This document shows positions 50,991-58,572 of a DNA stretch of 58,572 bases, piece by piece. The notes beneath the pieces are model-generated. The model was not told where the DNA came from. It saw nothing but the letters and a program-made list of their open reading frames with translations, and made no database searches. This stretch comes from an uncultured Rhodospirillaceae bacterium (GTDB lineage: Bacteria; Pseudomonadota; Alphaproteobacteria; SP197): positions 1 through 58,572 of the forward strand of contig CALGGB010000278.1 of NCBI GenBank assembly GCA_937880925.1, written 5' to 3'. A program made the translations under genes and the position numbers. How positions within the stretch are numbered: the first letter of the stretch is position 1; the number at the start of each line of letters is the position of its first letter.

Positions 50991-52196
50991 ATGCTTCAGG
51001 GCAAGCGCATCCTGCTGATCATTGGTGGCGGCATCGCCGCCTACCGTTCGCTCGAGCTGATCCGGGCGCTGAAGGAGAAGCAGGCCGTCGTGCGCTGCGT
51101 CATGACCCATGGCGCCCAGCAGTTCGTTACCCCCATGGCCGCCGCGGCCCTGTCGGGCGAGAAGGTTTTCACCGAACTTTTCTCGCTGACCGACGAGGCA
51201 GAGATGGGCCACATCCGGCTTTCGCGCGAGGCCGATCTGGTGGTCGTCGCACCCGCCACCGCGGACCTGATGGCCAAGATGGCCGCGGGCCTGGCCGACG
51301 ATCTGGCTTCCACCGTGCTGCTGGCGACCGACAAGCCGGTGATGGTCTGCCCGGCGATGAACACGATGATGTGGAACCACGCGGCCACGCAGCGCAATGT
51401 CGCACGCCTGAAGGCCGACGGCATCGCCATGCTGGGACCCGATGCGGGCGACCTGGCCTGCGGCGAGGTCGGGCGGGGCCGCATGAGCCAGCCCCATGCC
51501 ATCGCCGCGGCCATCGAGGCCTTTCTCGACGAAGCCGCCGACAAGCCGCTTGCCGGGCGCCACGCGCTGATCACCAGCGGCCCGACCCACGAACCCATCG
51601 ACCCCGTGCGTTTCATCGCCAACCGCAGCTCGGGCAAGCAGGGACACGCCATCGCCGCGGCCTGCGCACGCCTGGGCGCCCGCGTCACCCTGGTGTCGGG
51701 TCCTGTGAACCTGCCCGATCCGGCGGGTGTCGAGATCGTGAAGGTCGAGACTGCACGCGAGATGCTGGCGGCCTGCGAGGCGGCCCTTCCCGCCGATGTC
51801 GCGATCTGCGCGGCGGCCGTCGCCGACTGGCGCGTTGCCAGCGAGGCGGCATCCAAGCTGAAGAAGGAGGGCGGCGCCCTGCCAACGCTAACCTTCGCCG
51901 AGAACCCCGATATCCTGGCGACGCTCGCCGCGCGCAACGACCGCCGACCGCGCCTGGTCGTGGGCTTTGCCGCCGAAACCGGCGATGTCGTGACCTACGC
52001 GCGCGCCAAGCTGGCGAAAAAGGGCTGCGACTGGATCGTCGCCAACGATGTCTCGGCCGGCACCGGCACCTTCGGCGGCGACAACAACACGGTCCACCTG
52101 GTCGGCCCCGAGGGTGTGGAGGACTGGCCGCGCATGACCAAGCAGGAGGTCGCCGACACGCTGGCCCGCCGCATCGCCGGACACCTGGCGGCATGA
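50991..52196 (+). CDS. coaBC: Bifunctional phosphopantothenoylcysteine decarboxylase/ligase
   Basis: A 401-residue fusion enzyme of coenzyme A synthesis. The CoaC half (about 1-185) has [52 protein letters not shown] (the PxMNxxMW motif) and [12 protein letters not shown] with the conserved Cys. The CoaB half starts [27 protein letters not shown], and ends with VGFAAETGD and [12 protein letters not shown]. dut follows with an ATGA overlap. Confidence 0.97.
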   Translation: MLQGKRILLIIGGGIAAYRSLELIRALKEKQAVVRCVMTHGAQQFVTPMAAAALSGEKVFTELFSLTDEAEMGHIRLSREADLVVVAPATADLMAKMAAGLADDLASTVLLATDKPVMVCPAMNTMMWNHAATQRNVARLKADGIAMLGPDAGDLACGEVGRGRMSQPHAIAAAIEAFLDEAADKPLAGRHALITSGPTHEPIDPVRFIANRSSGKQGHAIAAACARLGARVTLVSGPVNLPDPAGVEIVKVETAREMLAACEAALPADVAICAAAVADWRVASEAASKLKKEGGALPTLTFAENPDILATLAARNDRRPRLVVGFAAETGDVVTYARAKLAKKGCDWIVANDVSAGTGTFGGDNNTVHLVGPEGVEDWPRMTKQEVADTLARRIAGHLAA

Positions 52197-52642
52197 GCAC
52201 CGTGCTGCGCATCCAGCGCCTGTCCCATGCCGAGGACCTGGAGCTTCCCGCCTACGCCACCGAACAGGCCGCGGGTCTCGACCTGCGCGCGGCGATCGAC
52301 GGCGCCATGGTGATCCAGCCCGGCCGCCACGCCATGGTGCCCACGGGCCTCGCCATCGCCCTGCCGGCCGGTCACGAGGGCCAGGTGCGTCCCCGTTCGG
52401 GCCTGGCCCATCGCCACGGCGTCACCGTGCTCAACAGCCCCGGCACCATCGATGCCGACTACCGCGGCGAGGTGAAGGTGATGCTGATCAATCACGGCCA
52501 CCAGCCCTTCACCATCGCGCGCGGCGACCGCATCGCCCAGCTCGTCATCGCCCCCGTGGTCCAGGTCGCTATTCACGAAGTCGAGGCGCTCGACGACACG
52601 GCGCGCGGCGAGGGCGGCCACGGCTCCACCGGCGTGTCATAG
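52193..52642 (+). CDS. dut: dUTP diphosphatase
   Basis: A 149-residue trimeric dUTPase that lowers dUTP and makes dUMP for thymidylate synthesis. The five motifs are visible: [46 protein letters not shown], and the C-terminal [10 protein letters not shown]. Usual length. It is coupled to coaBC by ATGA overlap. Confidence 0.98.
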   Translation: MSTVLRIQRLSHAEDLELPAYATEQAAGLDLRAAIDGAMVIQPGRHAMVPTGLAIALPAGHEGQVRPRSGLAHRHGVTVLNSPGTIDADYRGEVKVMLINHGHQPFTIARGDRIAQLVIAPVVQVAIHEVEALDDTARGEGGHGSTGVS

Positions 52643-52650
52643 GAGACCCC

Positions 52651-52959
52651 ATGCTCGAACTGCGTCCCAACTGCGAAGCCTGCGACCGCGACCTGCCGCC
52701 CGAGTCGCCCGAGGCCTGGATCTGCAGCTACGAATGCACCTTCTGCGCCGATTGCGTGGAGGAGCTGCTCCAGAACGTCTGCCCCAACTGCGGCGGCGGT
52801 TTCATGCCCCGCCCGGTGCGCCCCAAGAAGGCCTGGCGCGAAGGCGTCTGCCTGAGCGACGATCCTCCGAGCACAGAGCGCCGCCGCCTGAAGTTCAGCC
52901 GCGAGGACATCGCCGCCTTCGTGAAGAAGGTCCGCGCCACCCCGCCGGAGAAGCGTTGA
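52651..52959 (+). CDS. DUF1272 zinc-ribbon-like protein
   Basis: A 102-residue protein with many cysteines: LRPNCEACDRDLP, CSYECTFCADCVEELLQNVCPNCGGGF, typical of DUF1272. The paired CxxC motifs suggest a metal site. The C-terminal part is charged (LKFSREDIAAFVKKVRA). Function unknown. It begins eight bases after dut, with GGAGACCCC before the ATG. Confidence 0.88.
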   Translation: MLELRPNCEACDRDLPPESPEAWICSYECTFCADCVEELLQNVCPNCGGGFMPRPVRPKKAWREGVCLSDDPPSTERRRLKFSREDIAAFVKKVRATPPEKR

Positions 52960-53004
52960 TCCCGCGCGCTTGCCAGCGCCGCCGCGCCACCGCAGGTTAG
53001 GGTC

Positions 53005-53829
53005 ATGCAGATCACCGATTTCACCGAAGAACAGCTTCACCGCTACGCCCGCCACATCGTCATGCCCGAGGTCGGCGGCACCGGGCAGGTCAAGCTGCTC
53101 AACGCCCGCGTGCTGGCAATCGGCGCGGGGGGCCTGGGCGCGCCGCTGCTGATGTACCTGGCCGCCGCCGGCGTGGGCACATTGGGTGTCGTCGACAACG
53201 ATCATGTCGAGCTTTCCAACCTGCAGCGCCAGATCATCCACACCACGGATCGGGTGGGCGTCGACAAGACCGAGAGCGCGGCACGAGCCATCGCCGAACT
53301 CAATCCCGACGTGAAGGTGATCTGTCACCAGGAACGCTTCGAGCATCACAACGCGCTCGACATCATCAGCGGCTACGACATCGTCTGCGACGGTTCTGAC
53401 AACTTTCCGACGCGTTACCTCGTCAACGACGCCTGCTTCCTGGCGGGCAAACCGCTGATCAGCGCGGCCATGATGCGCTTCGACGGCCAGCTCACCACCT
53501 TCCGCGCGCACGAGGGCGAGGGCCATGCCTGCTACCGCTGCCTGTTCCCGGAGATGCCGCCCGAGGGCCTGGTGCCGTCCTGTTCGGAAGCCGGCATCTT
53601 CGGCGCCATCGCCGGCGTCATGGGCACGCTGCAGACCGCCGAGGTGCTGAAGGAGATCCTGGGCATCGGCCAGCGCCTGGACGGCACCCTGCTGATCTAC
53701 GACGCGCTGGGCGCGGAGGTCCGCCGCGTCAGCTACACCAAGGATCCCGACTGCGCCCTGTGCGGCAGCCAGCCCTCGATCACCGATCTCTCGCACCACG
53801 CGCAGTTCGCAAAGACGAAGCAGTCATGA
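53005..53829 (+). CDS. HesA/MoeB/ThiF family E1-like adenylyltransferase
   Basis: A 274-residue enzyme that adenylates the C-terminus of a ubiquitin-like sulfur carrier (MoaD or ThiS type). The N-terminus is EEQLHRYARHIVMPEVGGTGQVKLLNARVL. The nucleotide loop is IGAGGLGAPLLMYLAAAGVGTLGVVDND, then VELSNLQRQIIH. DGSDNFPTRYLVNDAC carries the catalytic Asp. Zinc cysteines are in CYRCLFPE and CALCG, and PSCSEAGIFGAIAGVMG is the family Cys block. It has no rhodanese domain. MoeB and ThiF cannot be separated by eye. The TGA overlaps the ATG of a DsrE-like gene. Confidence 0.93.
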   Translation: MQITDFTEEQLHRYARHIVMPEVGGTGQVKLLNARVLAIGAGGLGAPLLMYLAAAGVGTLGVVDNDHVELSNLQRQIIHTTDRVGVDKTESAARAIAELNPDVKVICHQERFEHHNALDIISGYDIVCDGSDNFPTRYLVNDACFLAGKPLISAAMMRFDGQLTTFRAHEGEGHACYRCLFPEMPPEGLVPSCSEAGIFGAIAGVMGTLQTAEVLKEILGIGQRLDGTLLIYDALGAEVRRVSYTKDPDCALCGSQPSITDLSHHAQFAKTKQS

Positions 53830-54221
53830 GCACGGCGGCACCCCTGGGCCTGGTCGTACTGTCGGGTGACTGGGCGCGCGTGCACTACGCCCTGATGATG
53901 GCCAGTTCCGCCGCCGCCATCGACCGGCCGGTGACGCTGTTTGTCACCATGGACGCCGTGCCCCTGCTGGAGGCAGGCGAAGGCTGGCGGAGGCTCGCCG
54001 GCGCCGAGGGCGACGACGCCCTGAAGGAACGCAAGGTCGCCGACACCGAGACCCTGCTGGAAGCCTGCGCCGCCATGGAGATCACGATCATGGTCTGCGA
54101 AGCCGGCCTGAAGGCGCGCGACGTTGCGCCCTCCGCCCTGCGCGAGGACCTGGGCGTGGAGGTCACCGGGCTCGTCACCTTCTATCAGAGCGTCGGCGCA
54201 GGGCAGATCGTCGCCCTGTGA
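53826..54221 (+). CDS. DsrE/DsrF-like protein
   Basis: A 131-residue protein of DsrE-like fold: LGLVVLSGDWARVHYALMMASSAAAIDRPVTLFVT at the N-terminus and ITIMVCEAGLKARDV, where the Cys lies at the position of the sulfur-carrying Cys of DsrE/TusD-type proteins. The ATG overlaps the E1-like gene stop (ATGA). Together they suggest a sulfur relay; the final acceptor is unknown. Confidence 0.8.
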   Translation: MSTAAPLGLVVLSGDWARVHYALMMASSAAAIDRPVTLFVTMDAVPLLEAGEGWRRLAGAEGDDALKERKVADTETLLEACAAMEITIMVCEAGLKARDVAPSALREDLGVEVTGLVTFYQSVGAGQIVAL

Positions 54222-54300
54222 GTTGTCACTGGCTTTGACAGGCGCGTTCCCGTGCTCCCATGATCCGCGAAAAGCCGATCCGCCTGCCAAGAGGAGCCCC

Positions 54301-55284
54301 ATGGCAACCCAGTTCCCCCCGACCGAAACCGTCGACGTCACCGATCTCTTTGCCGCGCCCGACGACTGCGCCGAGCTGGATGCACGGGTGACGCAGCTGC
54401 TGGCGACCCACGGCAGCTTCGTCGCTGCGGGTTTCGAAAACGGCGCGGACAACGATGCCGCGGCCCACAGGGTGCTCGACTTCTTCTCCCTGCCCAAAGA
54501 CGAAAAGGCCGCCATCGCGACGTGCCGCGCCCGGCCGGAGAACACCAACGTCTATCGCGGCTACTACCCGCTGCTCGACAAGCAGGGTTTTGCCTACAAC
54601 GAGACACTCGACATCGGTCCGGAGGTTCCCGGCGCCGTGCCCGATATCGCAGGCGCCGACGGCTTCCGCGAGCACACCCCCTGGCCCGCGCGCGAACCCC
54701 ATGCCGGCTGGAAGCAGGAGACGCTGGCCTATTTCGCTACCGTCCACGGCCTAGCCATCGCGGTTCTGGCCGCCATCGCGCGCCACATCGGCAGCGAGCC
54801 CGAGACCTTCGTCGCGCCCTGCCGCCAGGGCAATGGCACCCTGCGCCTGCTGCACTACTTCGAGACGCCCGACGACTACATGCCCAGGGAGAAGAACACG
54901 CCGACCGACTATGCCGACGAACTGGGCCGGCGCATCCGCACCCAGCGCCACATCGACACTGGCGTCATGTCGATCCTGTGGCAGGACGAGAACGGCGGCC
55001 TGCAGATGCAGGGCCGGGACAAGGTCTGGCGCGAGGTTCCCGCCGTGGCCGACGGCCTGTCGGTTCATTGCGGCGACCTGCTGAAGGCGATGACCGGCGG
55101 CCTGATCGAGGCGACGCCGCACCGCGTTGCCGGCGGCGGCCAGGAACGCCTGTCGCTCGGCCTCTTCGTCGAACCCGATTTCGACGCCATGGTGATCCCG
55201 CCCGACAGCACGACGCCGGTGACCTATGCCGGCCACCTGATCAACGAGTTCCCCGGCCGCTTCGAGCGCCCCAAGGCCGCCTGA
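54301..55284 (+). CDS. Fe(II)/2-oxoglutarate oxygenase, isopenicillin N synthase-like
   Basis: A 327-residue oxygenase. The N-terminal DIOX_N-like part has VDVTDLFAAPDDCAELDARVTQLLATHGSFVAAGF and DFFSLPKDEKAAI, then YRGYYPLLDKQGFAYNETLDIG. Iron ligands are His217 and Asp219 (RHIDTGVMSIL) and His274 (EATPHRVAGGGQERLSLGLF), with Arg283 for 2-oxoglutarate. The substrate is unknown. AAGAGGAG precedes the ATG. Confidence 0.9.
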   Translation: MATQFPPTETVDVTDLFAAPDDCAELDARVTQLLATHGSFVAAGFENGADNDAAAHRVLDFFSLPKDEKAAIATCRARPENTNVYRGYYPLLDKQGFAYNETLDIGPEVPGAVPDIAGADGFREHTPWPAREPHAGWKQETLAYFATVHGLAIAVLAAIARHIGSEPETFVAPCRQGNGTLRLLHYFETPDDYMPREKNTPTDYADELGRRIRTQRHIDTGVMSILWQDENGGLQMQGRDKVWREVPAVADGLSVHCGDLLKAMTGGLIEATPHRVAGGGQERLSLGLFVEPDFDAMVIPPDSTTPVTYAGHLINEFPGRFERPKAA

Positions 55285-55298
55285 AGCCCTCGGGCGCC

Positions 55299-56153
55299 TC
55301 ACATGTTCTGCAGGCTCTGCACCTTGTAGCCTTCTGCGGCGACGTCGGGCTCGCGCTCTGCCAGCAGATCGTCGGGGTCGCGCTGTTCGGCCCAGCCCAG
55401 GATCGGGGTATGGGCGCGGTAACCCAGGAGTTGGCGGGCGGCCAGCGGCAGGCGCGCGGCGGCCTCGGGCGGACAGTCGAGGAGCTGGCTTTCCTCCTGA
55501 CGCAGCCAGCCCACGGCGTAGCCCGAGACGATGGCGCTGCGCGGCTGGTCCGTGGTGTTGACCGCCGCGCCGTGCAGCACCGAACCCAGATAGACCACCG
55601 CCGATCCGCGCGGCATCTCCGCCTGCACGATCTCATCCTCGCGCGCGATACGCTCGCGCGGCCAGGTGTGACTGCCCGGCACGATGCGCGTGGCGCCGTT
55701 CTCCGCCGTGAAGTCGCTCACCGCCACGATCCAGGAGAGCAGGATTTCCCTGGAACCGGGTTCGCGCAGGATATAGGGCTCATAGACGCCGATATCGCGG
55801 TGCAGCGGCTGCAGGCGGCCACCCTGCCAGACCTGGAACAGGCCCAGGACCTGGATGCGATAGTTGCGGCAGTTCTCCAGCAGCACGCCGTCGGCAAGGC
55901 CGGTCAGCGCCGGAGCGGTGATGATCTCGGCGACGGTCGTGGTGCGCCGGGCCAGACCATGGATGCGCCGCATGGCGCCGCCGAAAAACTCGCCCCCACC
56001 GATCGGCGCGGCGGCGAGATCGGCTTTCAGATCCTCCATCATGGCATCGAGGACGCCCTGCGGCACCGCATTCTCGACGACGATGACGCCGTCGGCCTGC
56101 AGCGCTTCCATCATGGCGCCGCGATCATCGCTCGCCTGAAAATGACGGATCAC
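55299..56153 (-). CDS. Phytanoyl-CoA dioxygenase (PhyH) family protein
   Basis: A 284-residue non-heme iron oxygenase. The N-terminal block is MMEALQADGVIVVENAVPQGVLDAM. The H-x-D metal pair is in LQPLHRDIGVYEPY, followed by WIVAVSDFTAENGATRIVPGSHTWP and the distal His in VVYLGSVLHGAAVNTTDQPRSAIVSGY, with an Arg for 2-oxoglutarate. I chose GTG 56153, six bases after GGAGGAAGG. It is convergent with the other oxygenase and next to a TetR gene on the same strand. Substrate unknown. Confidence 0.88.
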   Translation of the reverse strand: MIRHFQASDDRGAMMEALQADGVIVVENAVPQGVLDAMMEDLKADLAAAPIGGGEFFGGAMRRIHGLARRTTTVAEIITAPALTGLADGVLLENCRNYRIQVLGLFQVWQGGRLQPLHRDIGVYEPYILREPGSREILLSWIVAVSDFTAENGATRIVPGSHTWPRERIAREDEIVQAEMPRGSAVVYLGSVLHGAAVNTTDQPRSAIVSGYAVGWLRQEESQLLDCPPEAAARLPLAARQLLGYRAHTPILGWAEQRDPDDLLAEREPDVAAEGYKVQSLQNM

Positions 56154-56206
56154 ACCCTTCCTCCCCTTGTCGCCAGACCCCGGACGGCATGGTGGCGCGG
56201 GTTTAT

Positions 56207-56875
56207 TCAACCGGCAATGAATTTCTTGCGCCGCGGCGGCGTCTTCAGGCCCAGCCGCCGCCACATCTCGACACGGAAGCGGTCGACCGCGGCAGGCCCG
56301 CTTTCGTCCAGCACCACCGTGCGCACCGTCACGCCGTCCAGGTACGTCGAGACGAAGCGCGCGAAGGGGCCGGGCTCGACATCGTGGAACAGGCCGCGCG
56401 CCAGGCCGGTGCGCACGACGCGCATCAGCATGCGCCGCTCCTCGTCATAGAAGCGTTTCAGCGCGGCATCGACGGCCGGGATCGAGGCGCCAGAGCGTCG
56501 GTAGTCGAGGCCCAGGCGCGCCATTTTCGGGATCGTGCTGCCCGGCGCCTCCTGCACGTCGAGCCAGACCGCCAGGGTGCGCACCGGATCGTCGCCGTCG
56601 CCCGCCAGGCGCTTGAAGACGGCATAGCCGGTCTCCACCGCATGGCCCACGGCGGCGGCGAAGAGGTCTTCCTTGCCCGCGAAGTAGTAATAGATCAGCG
56701 CGGGATCGACCCCGGCGCGCGCCGCGATCTGCTTCACCGAGACATGGGCAAAACCCGATTCGGAAAACAGGTCGAGCGCGGCCATGCAGAGCTGATCGCG
56801 CCGCTCCGGCTCGTCGGGGGCAGGTTTGTGTCTGGGCCTTCCAGGGCCTCGTTGCAGGCGTGTCGCTTTGACCAT
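56207..56875 (-). CDS. TetR-family transcriptional regulator
   Basis: A 222-residue regulator. The N-terminal HTH reads RRDQLCMAALDLFSESGFAHVSVKQIAARAGVDPALIYYYFAGKEDLFAAAV, the TetR pattern. The C-terminal helical ligand domain resembles tetracyclin-repressor-like domains with a wide hydrophobic core. It is 53 bases upstream of the PhyH-family gene on the same strand, so it may regulate that gene and itself. The effector is unknown. Confidence 0.93.
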   Translation of the reverse strand: MVKATRLQRGPGRPRHKPAPDEPERRDQLCMAALDLFSESGFAHVSVKQIAARAGVDPALIYYYFAGKEDLFAAAVGHAVETGYAVFKRLAGDGDDPVRTLAVWLDVQEAPGSTIPKMARLGLDYRRSGASIPAVDAALKRFYDEERRMLMRVVRTGLARGLFHDVEPGPFARFVSTYLDGVTVRTVVLDESGPAAVDRFRVEMWRRLGLKTPPRRKKFIAG

Positions 56876-56945
56876 GATGTCAGTCTAGGGCCGATTTTGT
56901 GCTGTGCGAGTAATTCTCGATCCCATCGGGTTATGGCCCCTGCGC

Positions 56946-58562
56946 TCAGGCATCAAGCAGGACACTCTCGAGTTCACGCACGGCCGCGTCATTGTCGAAG
57001 ACCGCACCACTGCCCCGGCGCAGACGCTCGCCCAGCGCGGCGCGTGCGTTGGGGTCGCGGCCCAGGGCCAGCGCCCGGGCGACATAATCGTCAATGTCGG
57101 ATGCCACCGTATCGGTGACCCCCGCCTGGGTAAGGTAAGCCAGGCTCAGGCGGCCGCGCCGGTAGGCTGCGGGCAGCGTGACGACCGGAGTGCCGACGGC
57201 AATCGCCTCCAGCGTCGTCTGGCCGCCGCCGAAGTGCAGGGGATCGAGCAGCACGTCGATCTGGCCGAGCAGGCTCTGGAAGGCCGGCCGCGCCATGTGG
57301 GGAACCATCACCGTGCGCCGCGCCGCCGGACCCAGGCTGCGGGCAAGGCGGTTGCGCAGACGCTCGTAGAGCGGATCGGCGGTGTCTGTGAGCAGCACCA
57401 GGCGGCCCTTCGGGTCGCCCTCCAGCACGGCGCGCAGCACGGCATCGAAGTCCGGGTGGTACTTGAAGACGGTCTGCAGGCAGCCATAGAGCGTGGCGCC
57501 CTCGGGCAGGTTGAAGGCCGTCCGGCTGGTACGTGCGGGATCGCCCGCGGGTCTCTCGTAGCGGATCGAGGGCTGGGCAAGGCGCACCAGGGTTTCGCTG
57601 TAATGGCTGTCGGCATCGGCCGTCTCGGCATCGCGCGCCGAGAGGTAGAGGTCCTGGCTGGGCAGGCCCGTGGTCACCGGATGACCCCAGGTGACGGCCT
57701 GAACGCGGGCATAGCGGCCATGGGCCAGGAAGTAGAGAAAGCTGTCCATGCCGACCCCGGCAAAGACCAGGGCATCGAGGCCAGGACCGGCCAGCATACG
57801 CTGGGCCTCTGCCAGCCTTCCCGGCAGGGCATGGATATGTTCTGCCGCCGCCGCGATGCGCTCCCAGGTCGGATCGCCCGGCCGCGGCGGGGCGAAGACG
57901 TGGACCTCGAAGCGCTGCCGGTCGATACCGGCGATCAAACCCTCCATCAGGCTGCCCACGGTCTGCTCGTAAAGGAAGCGCGAGACGAAGCCGAGCTTCA
58001 AACGCCCGCTGCCGCGCGGCGCCCCGACATGAGCGGCCTGGAAGCCGAGGGTGGGAGAAGCATCGCGGAACAGGGCGGCCAGTTCGACCATCAGATCGCG
58101 GTCGTTGTATCCCTGGTAGGCAAGGTTGAAGGCAATGCGCGTGATCGACGCGGCGGGATCGGGCAGGGAGAGCCCCTGGCTGCGCAGGCGCTCCAGCCCG
58201 GCAGCGAAGCCGCGGCGCGCCGAGACGACGTGTTCGCCGGAGTCATACACCGAAGGCAGCATGGTCGCCTGGCGGAAGCGGATGCCGTCTCCGGCCCCGG
58301 CGGCGATCGCCCGCTCGCAGGCCTCGCGCGCTTCATCCAGCCGGTCCGTGCGTTCGAGCACGCGGGCAAGGCCCGACCATGCCGGCGCGGCCTCGGCGCC
58401 GCGCGCGATGGCGGTACGCCAGGCTTCCTCGGCCAGTTCCGGCTGCTTCTTCTCCTCGGCGGCGCGCGCGATGCGCATGGCCTGGGCGCCTTCGAGGCGC
58501 GGCAGGGCAAGCGCGGCACGGGAGGTGGCAGGCGCCTGAGGCTGCGCCGCGCCCAGTTCCAT
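56946..58562 (-). CDS. OGT/SPINDLY-like glycosyltransferase (GT41), possibly cut at 5' end
   Basis: At least 538 residues. The N-terminal part (about 30-110) looks like a short TPR-type helical repeat (AEEKKQPELAEEAWRTAIARGAEAAPAWSGLARVLERTDRLDEAREACERAIAAG). The C-terminal domain resembles bacterial O-linked GlcNAc transferases: LKLGFVSRFLYEQTVGSLMEGLI, VQAVTWGHPVTTGLPSQDLYLS, PEGATLYGCLQTVFKYHPDFDAVL and IDVLLDPLHFGGGQTTLEAIAVGTPVVTLP, the donor-binding segment. The frame stays open to the window edge upstream of ATG 58562, so the true start may be outside. Possibly a protein or glycan O-glycosyltransferase; the acceptor is unknown. Confidence 0.85.
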   Translation of the reverse strand: MELGAAQPQAPATSRAALALPRLEGAQAMRIARAAEEKKQPELAEEAWRTAIARGAEAAPAWSGLARVLERTDRLDEAREACERAIAAGAGDGIRFRQATMLPSVYDSGEHVVSARRGFAAGLERLRSQGLSLPDPAASITRIAFNLAYQGYNDRDLMVELAALFRDASPTLGFQAAHVGAPRGSGRLKLGFVSRFLYEQTVGSLMEGLIAGIDRQRFEVHVFAPPRPGDPTWERIAAAAEHIHALPGRLAEAQRMLAGPGLDALVFAGVGMDSFLYFLAHGRYARVQAVTWGHPVTTGLPSQDLYLSARDAETADADSHYSETLVRLAQPSIRYERPAGDPARTSRTAFNLPEGATLYGCLQTVFKYHPDFDAVLRAVLEGDPKGRLVLLTDTADPLYERLRNRLARSLGPAARRTVMVPHMARPAFQSLLGQIDVLLDPLHFGGGQTTLEAIAVGTPVVTLPAAYRRGRLSLAYLTQAGVTDTVASDIDDYVARALALGRDPNARAALGERLRRGSGAVFDNDAAVRELESVLLDA

Positions 58563-58572
58563 GACGGCGAGA

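Overview
High-GC chromosomal window of a Gram-negative alphaproteobacterium, most like a Rhodospirillales-type organism. This rests on gene content and order: rph/rdgB/hemW divergent from hrcA-grpE, gshB near yraN and a lipoprotein activator of penicillin-binding proteins, and the ubiE-ubiB, mutM, rpsT-dnaA-dnaN-recF-gyrB block. Almost all of it is housekeeping DNA. I see no prophage, insertion sequence, CRISPR array, tRNA or rRNA.

Layout. 1-2362 (minus): two glycosyltransferases, the first cut by the window edge. 2505-6634 (plus): a poorly described cluster made of an ABC exporter with a degenerate, expanded nucleotide-binding domain, a cyclic-nucleotide-binding protein, a small SAM methyltransferase and an HPt phosphotransfer protein. 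6694-10272: gshB, a BON lipoprotein and yraN, with a divergent LpoA-like lipoprotein. 10406-14848: hemW-rdgB-rph (minus) and hrcA-grpE (plus). 14987-18543: a PRC-barrel exported protein, an OmpR/EnvZ-type two-component pair, and a divergent Spy/CpxP-like periplasmic protein. 18813-24840: a PEP mutase/isocitrate lyase family enzyme, dnaK-dnaJ, an EF-hand exported protein and dapB. 24920-27442: small membrane proteins, an EamA transporter and a damaged nth. 27439-31561: cobalamin genes cobK-cbiD (minus) and cobA-cobB (plus). 31605-35379: an ECF sigma factor with a small membrane protein, a receiver protein plus hybrid histidine kinase, and a NarL-type regulator. 35582-44856: a class A penicillin-binding protein and the gyrB-recF-dnaN-dnaA-rpsT block. 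45041-48300: mutM, ubiE and ubiB. 48576-50753: katG, next to a REP-like inverted repeat. 50991-54221: coaBC-dut, DUF1272, a moeB/thiF-like E1 enzyme and a DsrE-like protein. 54301-58562: two Fe(II)/2-oxoglutarate-type oxygenases, a TetR regulator and an OGT/SPINDLY-like glycosyltransferase.

Most notable points. (1) The ABC protein at 2505-5204 has a broken Walker A, a Walker B without its Asp, and several repeated Q-loop-like segments; it heads a signalling-flavoured operon. (2) A family of palindromic intergenic elements starting CTAGAGC lies between three convergent gene pairs; in two of them the element supplies the TAG stop codons of both flanking genes, and the stems vary with compensation. 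(3) nth carries an apparent out-of-frame internal deletion. (4) Regulatory sites can be read upstream of the Spy-like gene (three 10-bp-phased GTTAC-type half sites), dnaK (a sigma-32-type promoter) and katG (a PerR/Fur-like box). All functional calls come from reading the sequence; no database search was run.
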